Source: Jeotgalicoccus psychrophilus DSM 19085 (GTDB lineage Bacteria > Bacillota > Bacilli > Staphylococcales > Salinicoccaceae). From it: a stretch of DNA of 64,000 nucleotides. Below the pieces are notes generated by a model. That model made no database searches. It was not told the DNA's origin and saw only the letters and a program-made list of their open reading frames with translations. The DNA is taken from positions 46,274 to 110,273 of the forward strand of contig NZ_AUEF01000009.1 in NCBI RefSeq assembly GCF_000425845.1, given 5' to 3'. Made by a program: the position numbers and the translations under genes. Numbering within the stretch: the first letter of the stretch is position 1; every line of letters starts with the position of its first letter. This document shows positions 16,791 to 25,486 of the stretch, in pieces.

Positions 16791-17732
16791 TTGATTACAT
16801 TGACAGATAAAGAAATAGAAGAAAAATATAAGATCAGTCATGCAATTAAAGATGTTAACGCAATTTTAAAAGATTACAATGAAGATAAGATCGTAGAATC
16901 AATCCGCACAGTGCTGCCTGCAGGGGAAGACAGCTCAATGCTGTACATGCCGTGCATCAGCTTAACGCAGCAGGTATCGATTATTAAAACGGTGTCGATT
17001 TTCCCGACGAATAAAAATCTGCCGACAACGCAGGGTAATATTTTAGTAACGGACCTGACCGACGGCGCCCATAAGGCGACGATGGATGCATCGTATTTAA
17101 CTAGACTCCGTACAGGTGCGATGACTGCGATTGCGACCGATAAACTGGCACGTGACGATGCGAAATCACTCGGCGTTATCGGGACGGGCAATATGGCATT
17201 CGAGCAGGTTCTCGGTGTCGTTGAAGTCCGGGATATCCAGAGAATTTATCTGTATAACCGCACTGCGGAAAAAGCGGAAGCGTTTAAAAAACGTTTAGAA
17301 GACTTTGGAATCTGGGCAGACATCGAAGTGATTGCTGATGTCGATGAACTCGTTAAACAGAGTGATATTATTAACTGTGCAACGCAGAGCAAAACACCGG
17401 TTTATAACGGTGAACTGCTGAAACCGGGAACTCACGTTAACGGTGTCGGTTCATTTACACACGAAATGAAAGAAATGGACCGTACGGCGATTGAGCGTGC
17501 AGACCATATTTATGTCGATGACATGGACGGAGTAAAAGATGAGGCTGGTGAACTCATCGATGCAGTTGAAGCAGGAATTATCAGCTGGGATGATATCAGA
17601 GGCACACTCGCTGATATATACGATAAAGGATATTTACGTGAAAATAACACAGACATCACGATTTACAAATGCGTCGGCGCAGGCTACTTTGACTTAGCCG
17701 TCGCAGGCGGCGTAATGAAGATGTTTGCTTAA
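16791..17732 (+). CDS. Ornithine cyclodeaminase / mu-crystallin family NAD(P)-dependent enzyme
   Basis: The 313-aa protein contains TRLRTGAMTAIATDKLA, the Rossmann glycine motif GVIGTGNMA and the conserved VNGVGSFTHEMKE, all typical of the OCD/mu-crystallin family. Members include ornithine cyclodeaminase, alanine dehydrogenase and pyrroline-2-carboxylate reductase, and the exact reaction cannot be told apart here. A TTG start at 16791 is chosen because GGAG lies 8 bases before it; a GTG at 16782 would overlap that ribosome site. Confidence 0.88.
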   Translation: MITLTDKEIEEKYKISHAIKDVNAILKDYNEDKIVESIRTVLPAGEDSSMLYMPCISLTQQVSIIKTVSIFPTNKNLPTTQGNILVTDLTDGAHKATMDASYLTRLRTGAMTAIATDKLARDDAKSLGVIGTGNMAFEQVLGVVEVRDIQRIYLYNRTAEKAEAFKKRLEDFGIWADIEVIADVDELVKQSDIINCATQSKTPVYNGELLKPGTHVNGVGSFTHEMKEMDRTAIERADHIYVDDMDGVKDEAGELIDAVEAGIISWDDIRGTLADIYDKGYLRENNTDITIYKCVGAGYFDLAVAGGVMKMFA

Positions 17733-17746
17733 TATTGAGTGAAGTG

Positions 17747-17788
17747 AAGAACAGGTGAATCCAAAAGGATTCACCTGTTCTTTGGTTT
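17747..17788 (+). terminator. Terminator after the transporter-OCD operon
   Basis: A perfect 16-bp stem (AAGAACAGGTGAATCC) with an AAAA loop is followed by TGGTTTTTT. It also separates the plus-strand pair from the convergent two-component genes. Confidence 0.9.
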
Positions 17789-17828
17789 TTTCAGTCTGTT
17801 TGATACGAATTCCCGCATGGCATTTCTT

Positions 17829-18500
17829 CTATTTTTTGTTCCATTTGTATCCCACTCCCCATACTGTATGAAAGTATTCGTCTATCGGAAATCCCAATTC
17901 CCGTATTTTTTCACGCATATTCCTCACATGGGAGTCCACCGTACGTCCTTCAGTCTCAGAATGAAAACCCCAGACCATCTCAATTAAATGCTCTCTCGAA
18001 AATACTCTTCCTGGATTTTTCATCAGTAATCCGATAATCGAAAATTCTTTTGGGGTCAATTTTACGTATTGATGCCTATACGATAATTCAAATTGGTCTT
18101 CGTCCCATAACAACCCATCCAGTTCAATCTGGTTAACAGGTTTTGTTCTTCGCAGTAATGCATCTATTCTTGCAACTAACTCTTCTTCATCAAAAGGTTT
18201 CGTTATATAGTCATCTGCACCCAGTTTGAGTCCTTTCACTATATCTTCTTTTTGTTCCCGTGCGGTTACCATAATGATGGGGATATCTGAGTATTCACGA
18301 ATTTTTTTACATACTTCCCAGCCATTCATTTCAGGCATCATAACATCCAGAAGTATAATATCGAACTTTTCTTCTTTGATATATTCGAGACCTTCATTCG
18401 CACCTAAAGCCTTACGGCAAATATAACTATATGGTTTCAAATATAGTTCGAGGAGTTCCAGCATTCTCTCTTCATCATCAATCAGCAATACTTTTTTCAT
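17829..18500 (-). CDS. OmpR-family response regulator
   Basis: The 223-aa protein has a receiver domain (1-120) with DDE at residues 7-9, the phospho-acceptor Asp in IILLDVMMPEM, Thr in MVTARE and Lys in TKPFD, followed by a winged-helix domain with the EGRTVDSHVRNMREK recognition region. It overlaps the histidine kinase gene by 23 bases, so the two form one two-component system. The nearest divergent target is the DUF1541 lipoprotein gene, and copper genes lie beyond it, so an envelope or metal-stress role is plausible but not shown. Confidence 0.95.
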   Translation of the reverse strand: MKKVLLIDDEERMLELLELYLKPYSYICRKALGANEGLEYIKEEKFDIILLDVMMPEMNGWEVCKKIREYSDIPIIMVTAREQKEDIVKGLKLGADDYITKPFDEEELVARIDALLRRTKPVNQIELDGLLWDEDQFELSYRHQYVKLTPKEFSIIGLLMKNPGRVFSREHLIEMVWGFHSETEGRTVDSHVRNMREKIRELGFPIDEYFHTVWGVGYKWNKK

Positions 18501-19881
18501 CTAAACCCTCCGTCGTCAAAGATATGATAAAAGCAGTTCCTTTGCCCGGTGTGCTTTCCACCCAAATAGCTCCATCATGCAATTCCACAATTTCTTTAGC
18601 GATGGCCAGACCAAGTCCAGATCCCCCGCTTGCCCTGGATCTTGATTTTTCAGCACGATACAGGCGTTCGAATATAAACGGTATATCTTTTTCAGAAATA
18701 CCCTCTCCTGTATCTGAAATAGCCGTAAAAATTTTGTTTTTGTTTTGGCTCACTTCTATTGTGATTTGTTTGCCTTCAGGCGTATATTTTATTGCATTAT
18801 CCAGAATATTCAATAGAACCTGCTGCATTCTCTCTGAATCTGCCATAAGAATGAAATTATCCGGACAGTTAAAAATAAGTTCTATATTTTTTTCTTCAAG
18901 TGCCGGACGAATGCGCGCTATAACAATTTTTATTAAATCAGCATACTTTATTCTCTCTTTTTTGATGTCAAATTCATTATGATCTATTCGTGCTAACTCA
19001 AACAGGTTTTTAATTAAATATGTTAAATACTCTGTTTCTTCCTGGATAATTTTAATGTATTTATCTCTATCCGTCGCTGATATGTTGGTTCTGCTGATGA
19101 TATCCGTATATCCTTTCATATAGGTTAAAGGCGTCCGCAGTTCATGAGATATACTCCCTAAAAATTCATTTCTCTCAATTTTTAAGCGTTCCAGGTCTTC
19201 TGATAACCTATTAATTGAAGTCGCCAAATCTCCGAGTTCATCTTTTCGCTGTGCAGATAATTCCACATGATGATTTCCATTACTTAATTGCTCGGCCGCT
19301 TTTTTCATCTGTAATATCGGCCGGGTAATAACTCTGGAAAGAATAAATACTGTGATCACAGTCAGAAACAAACTCAACAAACCGACTAATAAAAACTTAT
19401 GGCTGAGATGGTCAATAATTCGCTCGATGCTGTCACTTCCGGCAAACATGAAGACATGTCCGCTATGCGTTTCATTAAAGGTAATCGGACTATCTGTGGA
19501 TACATATTTTTCTTCTGACCAATTAGATTTCAGGATAGCCCCTGCCCGGGGTATTTCACCATAATCTGTATGTTCGATGACTGAAACCATTTCGGGTGCA
19601 ACCGGATCAGAACTCGTGATGACCTCTCCATTTTCATCTGTTATCACTACAATAAAATCTGATTCTGACTCCATAATAGAAACATGATTCATTGTCGATT
19701 CTGTAAAATTTTCTTCCAATACATCTCTATGAGTATTTCCCCGTGCCAGCAAATCTCCCATTACTTCTTCCACGCGATCAGTGACCAAGTTTGTATACAG
19801 TATGTAAAATAATATTATTTCAACAGTAAGAATCACCAGAAAAAACAATAACCCTATTTTCAAAGCTAATTTATTGAACAT
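18478..19881 (-). CDS. Sensor histidine kinase
   Basis: The 467-aa kinase has two membrane segments (about 5-25 and 163-185) flanking a roughly 135-residue extracellular sensor, then HAMP, HisKA with phospho-acceptor His in GSISHELRTPLTY and HATPase with N box DNAIKYTPEG and G box DTGEGISEKD. The ATG at 19881 is preferred because GGGGAGG is 5 bases upstream; the frame extends to 19905. The extracellular region holds few Met, His or Cys residues in a clear copper-binding pattern, so the signal is unknown. Confidence 0.95.
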   Translation of the reverse strand: MFNKLALKIGLLFFLVILTVEIILFYILYTNLVTDRVEEVMGDLLARGNTHRDVLEENFTESTMNHVSIMESESDFIVVITDENGEVITSSDPVAPEMVSVIEHTDYGEIPRAGAILKSNWSEEKYVSTDSPITFNETHSGHVFMFAGSDSIERIIDHLSHKFLLVGLLSLFLTVITVFILSRVITRPILQMKKAAEQLSNGNHHVELSAQRKDELGDLATSINRLSEDLERLKIERNEFLGSISHELRTPLTYMKGYTDIISRTNISATDRDKYIKIIQEETEYLTYLIKNLFELARIDHNEFDIKKERIKYADLIKIVIARIRPALEEKNIELIFNCPDNFILMADSERMQQVLLNILDNAIKYTPEGKQITIEVSQNKNKIFTAISDTGEGISEKDIPFIFERLYRAEKSRSRASGGSGLGLAIAKEIVELHDGAIWVESTPGKGTAFIISLTTEGLDEKSIAD

Positions 19882-20032
19882 AAGAACCTCCCCGCACTCT
19901 GACATATTTTTATATCACATAAACTATTATAAATGATTCGTTGTTTAGATTATTATTGGTATATTCAGTAACCTACCTCATAGTGAATAATACGCTATTC
20001 TATATATTTTATGATTAAAATATCGATTTTTG

Positions 20033-20100
20033 ATGCAGATTTCTTGAAGATATAATTTCATATATTTAGTTAAATACATTCTTTTCCCTTGAATCTGCAT
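20033..20100. promoter_or_regulatory. Spaced inverted repeat upstream of the DUF1541 gene
   Basis: ATGCAGATT at 20033-20041 and its complement AATCTGCAT at 20092-20100 flank 50 bases, about five helical turns. They lie 60-130 bases upstream of the lipoprotein start. This could be a regulator site pair, for example for the divergent response regulator, but could also be chance. Confidence 0.3.
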
Positions 20101-20161
20101 ATAAAATGCAAATATTATGGGTAAGTTTTTGAATAGAATTAATCAAATGGAGGTTATATTT

Positions 20162-20746
20162 ATGTTGAAAAACAAAATGTTATTGGCGTTCCTTTCCGTA
20201 TTCGCCGTATTTTTACTGACTGCATGCGGTAATAGTGAAAATGAAGAGGGGCACGAAGACGAGATGGAGATGGAATCCGATTCCGGAGGCCACATGGAGC
20301 ATTCTGCTGAAGAGATGTCCAGCTCTGGTGAAGTACCTGAAGATTTGGAAGAAGCAGATAATCCAACTTATGAAGTTGGGAGCCAGGCAATGATTGAAGC
20401 TGAACACATGCCAGGAATGGACGGTGCTGAAGCAACAATTTCAGGTGCTTTTGATACAACTATCTATACTGTCTCGTACACACCGGCAAATGGTGGAGAT
20501 CCAGTAGAAGATCATAAATGGGTCGTCCATGAAGAATTTGAAAACCCTGGAGAGACGCCAATGGAACCAGGTGATGAATCAACAATGAACGCATCACATA
20601 TGGAGGGAATGGAAGGTGCAACGGCTACGATTGATTCCGCCGAAGAAACGACTGTCTATATGGTGGATTTCGTTACAACTGATACTGAAGAAGAAGTTCA
20701 GAATCATAAATGGGTCACGGAAAGTGAATTGGCACCTGCAGAATAA
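20162..20746 (+). CDS. DUF1541 (YdhK-like) lipoprotein with two repeats
   Basis: The 194-aa protein starts with a lipoprotein signal (LSVFAVFLLTACGN, lipobox LTAC, Cys at 22) and an acidic Met/His-rich linker (EEGHEDEMEMES, GHMEH). Two DUF1541 repeats follow, each with HMxGMxGAxATI and ending in HKWV (about 90-140 and 150-192). Start 20162 has GGAGG 8 bases before it. YdhK-type proteins occur next to copper and metal-resistance genes, and the Met/His content suits extracellular copper binding, but the function is not established. Confidence 0.9.
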   Translation: MLKNKMLLAFLSVFAVFLLTACGNSENEEGHEDEMEMESDSGGHMEHSAEEMSSSGEVPEDLEEADNPTYEVGSQAMIEAEHMPGMDGAEATISGAFDTTIYTVSYTPANGGDPVEDHKWVVHEEFENPGETPMEPGDESTMNASHMEGMEGATATIDSAEETTVYMVDFVTTDTEEEVQNHKWVTESELAPAE

Positions 20747-20779
20747 AATTTCGAACTGATTGTCCATTGAGAAAAAATA

Positions 20780-20820
20780 TAAATGCCGGCAAAAATTCAA
20801 TTAGAATCTGCCGGCATTTA
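20780..20820 (+). terminator. Bidirectional hairpin terminator
   Basis: A perfect 12-bp stem TAAATGCCGGCA with a 17-base loop lies between the DUF1541 gene and the convergent copY. The T-run is poor on the plus strand (TTCTATATTTT) and moderate on the minus strand (ATATTTTTTC). Confidence 0.7.
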
Positions 20821-20884
20821 TTCTATATTTTCCGAATTAAACTATTGTCTATTTTTAAAATTCATTAATTTTGTTTAATGCTGA

Positions 20885-21316
20885 TTAACAATTACATTGA
20901 CCTGGAACACAATTACACGTCACTTCGTCAACTGCATCCTCTTTTTTCATTTCTAATACTTTCTCCAATTCTTCTATATCTTTAAAGCTTAATGTTGATT
21001 TTGAAATTAAATCTGCAATAATTTTTCCAACATCCTTATTACATATATTATCGAAAGTTTGATCAAGTGTACTTTTGAGAAAATCACTTTCCTTTAAATT
21101 AGTTGAATAAATATATTTGTTGCCGTCCTTTTCTGTGTTTAATACACCTTTATCAACAAGTCTTCCAATAAGTGTTTTGGTCGTGGCCGGTTTCCAATTC
21201 TTTTTATTTTCTATAATATCTCTAATATCTTTACTCGTCGTTTTGTTTTGTGCCCAAACGACCCGCATTACTTCCCATTCAGAATCTGTGATATTTGAAT
21301 CCATTGTTTTGGTCAT
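20885..21316 (-). CDS. copY: CopY-type copper-responsive repressor (BlaI/MecI family)
   Basis: The 143-aa protein has an N-terminal winged helix (DSEWEVMRVVWAQNKTTSKD to TLIGRLVDKGVL) and ends with CNCVPGQCNC, the Cys-x-Cys-x4-Cys-x-Cys motif that in CopY binds Cu(I) in place of Zn(II) and releases DNA. Cop-box-like sites lie directly upstream (21345-21354) and upstream of copB. It follows copB by 64 bases on the same strand, so it may be co-transcribed and autoregulated. Confidence 0.94.
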   Translation of the reverse strand: MTKTMDSNITDSEWEVMRVVWAQNKTTSKDIRDIIENKKNWKPATTKTLIGRLVDKGVLNTEKDGNKYIYSTNLKESDFLKSTLDQTFDNICNKDVGKIIADLISKSTLSFKDIEELEKVLEMKKEDAVDEVTCNCVPGQCNC

Positions 21317-21344
21317 ACTCTCACCTCTGGTTTATTTCTCTTTT

Positions 21345-21354
21345 TACATCTGTG
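21345..21354. promoter_or_regulatory. Cop-box-like site upstream of copY
   Basis: TACATCTGTG matches the CopY operator TACANNTGTA at 7 of the 8 fixed positions. It lies 29 bases before the copY start in the copB-copY gap. Confidence 0.5.
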
Positions 21355-21380
21355 ATCTATTTACTTCAAATCTTTTTATG

Positions 21381-23432
21381 TTATTCTACTTCAAATCTGT
21401 GAAGCAGCTGTGCATTGATTGCCACAATAATTGTACTGAGACTCATCAGGATTGCTCCTACAGCCGGACTGAGTATTATACCCCAGGGCGCAAGCACTCC
21501 TGCCGCCAGCGGGAGAACAATCACGTTATATCCGGTTGCCCAGATCAGATTCTGTACCAGTTTATTATACGTTCTTTTAGACAAGCTGAATATTGCAAGA
21601 ATGTCTTTCGGATTACTGTCTACGAGAACGATGTCTGCACTATCCATAGCAATATCCGTACCTGCCCCAACAGCAATACCAACATCCGCTTTAGTTAATG
21701 CAGGCGCGTCATTGATGCCGTCACCCGTCATTGCAACAATTAACCCGCGTTCCTGAATTTCTGTCACTTTTTCCGCTTTCTCATTGGGCATTACTTCAGC
21801 ATAAACTTCATCAATCCCAATTTGTTCTGCGACGTAATTTGCCACTTTCTGATTGTCTCCGGTTAACATTATAGCTTTAATATTTCTCTTATGCAGCTGG
21901 TCAATTGTTTCCTTGGAACTTTCCTTAATTTTATCTGCGAGTGCAACAGCACCTGCCAGTTCTTCATCTACCAGAAGAAAAACGACTGTTTTACCTTGTT
22001 GTGACCATTTTTCGAAATTCTTATCATCAAAATCGATATTTTGTTTACGTACATATCCCGGACTTACTACTTTGACTTGTTTATCATCAATTGTACCTTC
22101 AATTCCAACACCAGTAATTGAATTGAAATTTGTCATTTCAAGTAATTCAAGATCTTTTGCTTTAGCTTCATTGAGTATACCTGTCGCAATAGGATGTTCA
22201 GAGTCATTTTCCACAGTTGCTGCATAACTTAAAAGCGTATTTTCATTCATATTATTGAAAGTCTGTATATCTGTAACGCCAAATTTCCCTTCAGTCAACG
22301 TACCGGTTTTATCGAATATCACAGCATTAATTTTCCGCGCATTTTCAAACTGTGGACGTTTGCGGATTAACAATCCGTGCTTTGCAGCAAGTGATGTAGA
22401 CACTGAGATTACCAGCGGTGCCGCCAGACCTAAAGCATGAGGACAAGCGATAACTAAAACAGTGACCAATCTCATGATTGCAGTATCTACAGTAGCTCCA
22501 ATAACTATCCATACGATGAATGTGATAATCCCGGCAGCTAAAGCGATATAGAATAACCATTTGGCTGCTTTGTTAGTTACATCCTGTGTTTTAGATTTAG
22601 TACGTTGAGATTCTCTGACCATGTCTATAACTTGTGTCAGGTAAGATTCGTTCATAAGCTTCTCTACTTCAATAGTGAGCGAACCCTCTCTGTTAATTGA
22701 ACCGCCAATGACCTCGTCATCAATGGACTTTTCGACAGGGACGGACTCACCTGTCAGCATAGATTCATCAACTTGAGATTTCCCTTTCACAATTTTTCCA
22801 TCCAGCGGCATCTTTTCTCCGGGTTTGACCAGCAGTAAATCTCCTGCTTCAATATCATCAATCTGCACTTCTTCTGTTTCACCATTTTCAGTGAGACGAT
22901 TTGCCGTATCCGGCATTAATGATGCGAGAGATTCCAGAGCCTTGGAAGCATTGTTAATAGAGCGCATTTCAATCCAGTGCCCAAGAAGCATGATTAGTAC
23001 AAGAGTTGCCAGCTCCCAGAAGATTTCTTCCCCATTGAATCCAAAAACAACCGCCATGCTATAAAAATAAGCAACGGAAATCGCCATTCCTATTAATGTC
23101 ATCATACCCGGCTCTTTGTTTTTCAGTTCATCGTAAGCACCTTTGATGAAAGGCCATCCTCCATAGAAGTAAACGAATGTAGCCAATGCTGCCACAATAT
23201 AAATATCTCCGCTAAATTGCCAATCCACACCTAAGAAGTTTTGAATCATTGGAGATAGCAGTACTATTGGAATTGTGAATATCATAATGATAAAAAACTT
23301 ATTCCGAAACTCTGTTACCATGTGTCCGTGGTGGTCGTGTCCGCCATGCTCATGATTACTATAATCATGAGACTCGTTACTTTCTCCATGATTATGATGA
23401 TTGTGTTGAGAATGTTCATTTGGTTGTTTCAT
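21381..23432 (-). CDS. copB: Copper-translocating P1B-type ATPase, CopB class
   Basis: The 683-aa P-type ATPase has a His-rich N-terminus (residues 8-37) in place of CxxC domains, TGES at 227-230, the membrane metal-site motif CPH at 330-332, the phosphorylated Asp 374 in DKTGTLTEG, and MLTGDN and GDGINDAPAL downstream. The CPH motif and His-rich N-terminus distinguish CopB exporters from CPC-type CopA. It exports copper from the cytoplasm. Two cop boxes upstream (23466-23475 and 23497-23506) indicate CopY control. Confidence 0.95.
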   Translation of the reverse strand: MKQPNEHSQHNHHNHGESNESHDYSNHEHGGHDHHGHMVTEFRNKFFIIMIFTIPIVLLSPMIQNFLGVDWQFSGDIYIVAALATFVYFYGGWPFIKGAYDELKNKEPGMMTLIGMAISVAYFYSMAVVFGFNGEEIFWELATLVLIMLLGHWIEMRSINNASKALESLASLMPDTANRLTENGETEEVQIDDIEAGDLLLVKPGEKMPLDGKIVKGKSQVDESMLTGESVPVEKSIDDEVIGGSINREGSLTIEVEKLMNESYLTQVIDMVRESQRTKSKTQDVTNKAAKWLFYIALAAGIITFIVWIVIGATVDTAIMRLVTVLVIACPHALGLAAPLVISVSTSLAAKHGLLIRKRPQFENARKINAVIFDKTGTLTEGKFGVTDIQTFNNMNENTLLSYAATVENDSEHPIATGILNEAKAKDLELLEMTNFNSITGVGIEGTIDDKQVKVVSPGYVRKQNIDFDDKNFEKWSQQGKTVVFLLVDEELAGAVALADKIKESSKETIDQLHKRNIKAIMLTGDNQKVANYVAEQIGIDEVYAEVMPNEKAEKVTEIQERGLIVAMTGDGINDAPALTKADVGIAVGAGTDIAMDSADIVLVDSNPKDILAIFSLSKRTYNKLVQNLIWATGYNVIVLPLAAGVLAPWGIILSPAVGAILMSLSTIIVAINAQLLHRFEVE

Positions 23433-23465
23433 GCTATTCCTCCTAAATTATTAAATTTGACCGTT

Positions 23466-23475
23466 TACAACTGTA
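23466..23475. promoter_or_regulatory. Cop box (CopY operator) upstream of copB, perfect
   Basis: TACAACTGTA matches the TACANNTGTA consensus fully, 34 bases upstream of the copB start. A second near-match is 31 bases further upstream. Confidence 0.8.
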
Positions 23476-23496
23476 GTCGTTTAATCAGTTTAAGTT

Positions 23497-23506
23497 TACA
23501 TCCGTA
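23497..23506. promoter_or_regulatory. Second cop-box-like site upstream of copB
   Basis: TACATCCGTA matches TACANNTGTA at all but one fixed position. The first bases of the two sites are 31 bp apart, about three helical turns, as in loci with paired CopY operators. Confidence 0.6.
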
Positions 23507-23572
23507 ATCGTTCATTGTCAAGTATCTATATAAATTATTATAAAAAATGCATGTGCAGAAACTATCCATTAA

Positions 23573-23618
23573 AAATGCAGATATTATAACACTGAATAGC
23601 GTTATAATATCTGCATTT
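23573..23618 (-). terminator. Terminator after cueP
   Basis: A perfect 18-bp stem (AAATGCAGATATTATAAC) with a 10-base loop ends in TTTTTAATGG on the minus strand. It lies 8 bases after the cueP stop and upstream of the copB promoter region. Confidence 0.85.
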
Positions 23619-23626
23619 AATCAAAT

Positions 23627-24133
23627 TTATTTAAGTTGTAAATCTGTCAGACAGGTACTGTCATTTTCAAAAGTTGAGAAATCAGATTCAACTTTTTTTC
23701 CATCATAATTAATTTCTAAAGTATAATTTCTATCTCTCGGCAGCCAAAAGTCCAAGAATCCATTCTCAAGTGTTGTAAGTCTTTCGTCAACGTGAACTTC
23801 TCCATCTTCATCTATAATTTTTACATCCATCTCTTCATTTACCATCTCTCCCTGACAACCAGTTAAGCTATGAAATTCACATGGGTGTGTATAAGAGATA
23901 TAAGGTGCAATGGACACAAAGAACTCATCTTCCGGCAAGTTATAGACATTCTCATCTCCATCATCTTCAACAATAAGTGTTTCATCATTAATAGATGCTG
24001 ATTCTACAATATTACTAGCACTTAATTCTGTAACCATTTCTTTAATATTTGATTCGTTTGATACTGAGTCATCGCTACAACCTGCTAACATAAATATTAC
24101 ACCTAGAAAAATTGGCATTATATACTTTTTCAT
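23627..24133 (-). CDS. cueP: CueP-family copper-binding lipoprotein
   Basis: The 168-aa protein has a lipoprotein signal (GVIFMLAGCSDD, lipobox LAGC, Cys at 19). The core shows FFVSIAPYISYTHPCEFHSL followed by TGCQGE, the conserved two-Cys region of CueP, and another Cys near the C-terminus (STCLTDLQ). In Salmonella, CueP binds copper in the periplasm and its thiols depend on envelope redox proteins; here it would be anchored outside the membrane. It is followed upstream on the same strand by ccdA and a ResA-like gene, which fits a thiol-linked role. Confidence 0.9.
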   Translation of the reverse strand: MKKYIMPIFLGVIFMLAGCSDDSVSNESNIKEMVTELSASNIVESASINDETLIVEDDGDENVYNLPEDEFFVSIAPYISYTHPCEFHSLTGCQGEMVNEEMDVKIIDEDGEVHVDERLTTLENGFLDFWLPRDRNYTLEINYDGKKVESDFSTFENDSTCLTDLQLK

Positions 24134-24184
24134 CTACATTTCTCCCTGATATTTAATTTTATCAATATTTTTATATACTCATTA

Positions 24185-24889
24185 TTAGAAACCCTGAAAA
24201 TCTCCAAAGTACGGCTGCAGCCAAATGATAATCTGAGTCAATCCATCAAAATAAAGAAGAATACCCATTAATATCATTGTGATTCCACCAATTTTCATGA
24301 TGATATTAGAGTATTTCAACATCCAGCGTGTACGAGATACGAAGAAACTTAAAATAAAGAATGGAATAGCAAAACCCAGACAATAGACAATCATTAACAT
24401 TAAAGCATTGTTTGGCGCACTCGCACTCATTGCAAAAATAGCGCCAATAATTGGGCCATTGCACGGTGTCCATCCGGCACCGAATGCCATACCTATTAAA
24501 GTCGAACCAAAAAAACCGGAAGGCCTGTTCTTAAATTGTATTTTCCTCTCCTTCATAAGGAAATTAAAATTAAGAACACCTGTAATGATGAGTCCGAATA
24601 TAATAATCAGGATTGAGCCCAGTTGTCTAATCAAATTCGCATGTTCAATAAGTAATCCACCCAAAAAAGACGTTCCAAAACCCAATGCTATATAAAACAG
24701 ACTGAACCCTATAAGAAAGAATAGTGTATGTAATATTGCCCATGCATTAAATTTTTGATTTTCTACTTCATTATAACTCATTCCTGTTATGTAAGAGATG
24801 AAGGCAGGAAATACCGGAAGTACACAAGGTGAAACAAAACTTAAAAATCCAGCTCCAAATGCCAGGAAGAAAGTCATTTCACTACCCAA
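24185..24889 (-). CDS. ccdA: CcdA-family thiol-reductant membrane protein
   Basis: The 234-aa protein has six membrane segments. The redox Cys pair is visible in FVSPCVLPVFPAF near the N-terminus and GAGWTPCNGPIIGAI in the fourth segment, as in CcdA/DsbD transmembrane domains. It passes electrons from cytoplasmic thioredoxin to extracytoplasmic thiol proteins. A TTG start at 24889 has GGAG 8 bases before it; an ATG four codons later is the alternative. It is flanked by the ResA-like gene (63 bases upstream) and cueP (51 bases downstream). Confidence 0.93.
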   Translation of the reverse strand: MGSEMTFFLAFGAGFLSFVSPCVLPVFPAFISYITGMSYNEVENQKFNAWAILHTLFFLIGFSLFYIALGFGTSFLGGLLIEHANLIRQLGSILIIIFGLIITGVLNFNFLMKERKIQFKNRPSGFFGSTLIGMAFGAGWTPCNGPIIGAIFAMSASAPNNALMLMIVYCLGFAIPFFILSFFVSRTRWMLKYSNIIMKIGGITMILMGILLYFDGLTQIIIWLQPYFGDFQGF

Positions 24890-24952
24890 AAAAACACTCC
24901 ATTCGTATTAAAATTTTTAAATAAATCAGGATAATTCCTAAACTATTTCATC

Positions 24953-25486
24953 CTATTCAGAAGTTGATTGTTCCACAAAGCTGTAAATATCATCTACGGT
25001 TAACTGATATTCTTTCTTATCCACAATTACGCCATTCTTGTTGATTGCTATTGTCGTCGGCAACGGACCAACTTGATACGCTTTAGTTACATCTCGGTTA
25101 CGATCCAGTGCAACTGGAAAACTAAGTTTTTCATCTAAACTCAATAAGAACTGATTAATCTGCTGCTCATCCTCAGAAACGTTTATGGCAATGATTTCAT
25201 AGTCTTCATGTCCTTCATTGTAAATCCGGTTCATATCAGGCATTTCTTCACGGCAAGGTTTACACCACGTCCCCCAGAAGTTCAAAATAACACCCTTCTC
25301 TGAATTCACATCCGACAATTGTATTTGATTACCATTCAACGTCTCCAGCTGGAAATCTATTGCCTTATCTCCTGCTTGTACAGTTTCTATATCAGAAGTG
25401 AAATTGAACCACAAGGTGACTCCTAATAAAATAATGACACTCATTATAATACTGATTCTAAGAATATTCCTTGTCTTTTTCTTCAT
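24953..25486 (-). CDS. Membrane-anchored ResA-like thiol-disulfide oxidoreductase
   Basis: The 177-aa protein has an N-terminal membrane anchor (about 10-28) and a TlpA/ResA thioredoxin fold with active site WCKPC in GTWCKPCREEMPDMN and the cis-Pro loop GPLPTT. It would accept electrons from CcdA and reduce disulfides outside the membrane. ResA normally serves cytochrome c maturation, but no such genes are near, and the partner here is more likely CueP. It is the first gene of the ResA-CcdA-CueP string. Confidence 0.92.
   Translation of the reverse strand: MKKKTRNILRISIIMSVIILLGVTLWFNFTSDIETVQAGDKAIDFQLETLNGNQIQLSDVNSEKGVILNFWGTWCKPCREEMPDMNRIYNEGHEDYEIIAINVSEDEQQINQFLLSLDEKLSFPVALDRNRDVTKAYQVGPLPTTIAINKNGVIVDKKEYQLTVDDIYSFVEQSTSE

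Noticed and set aside
21381..21411. TTCAAATCTGTGAAG near the copB stop as a cop box
   Set aside because: It lies inside the copB coding region and lacks the TACA half.
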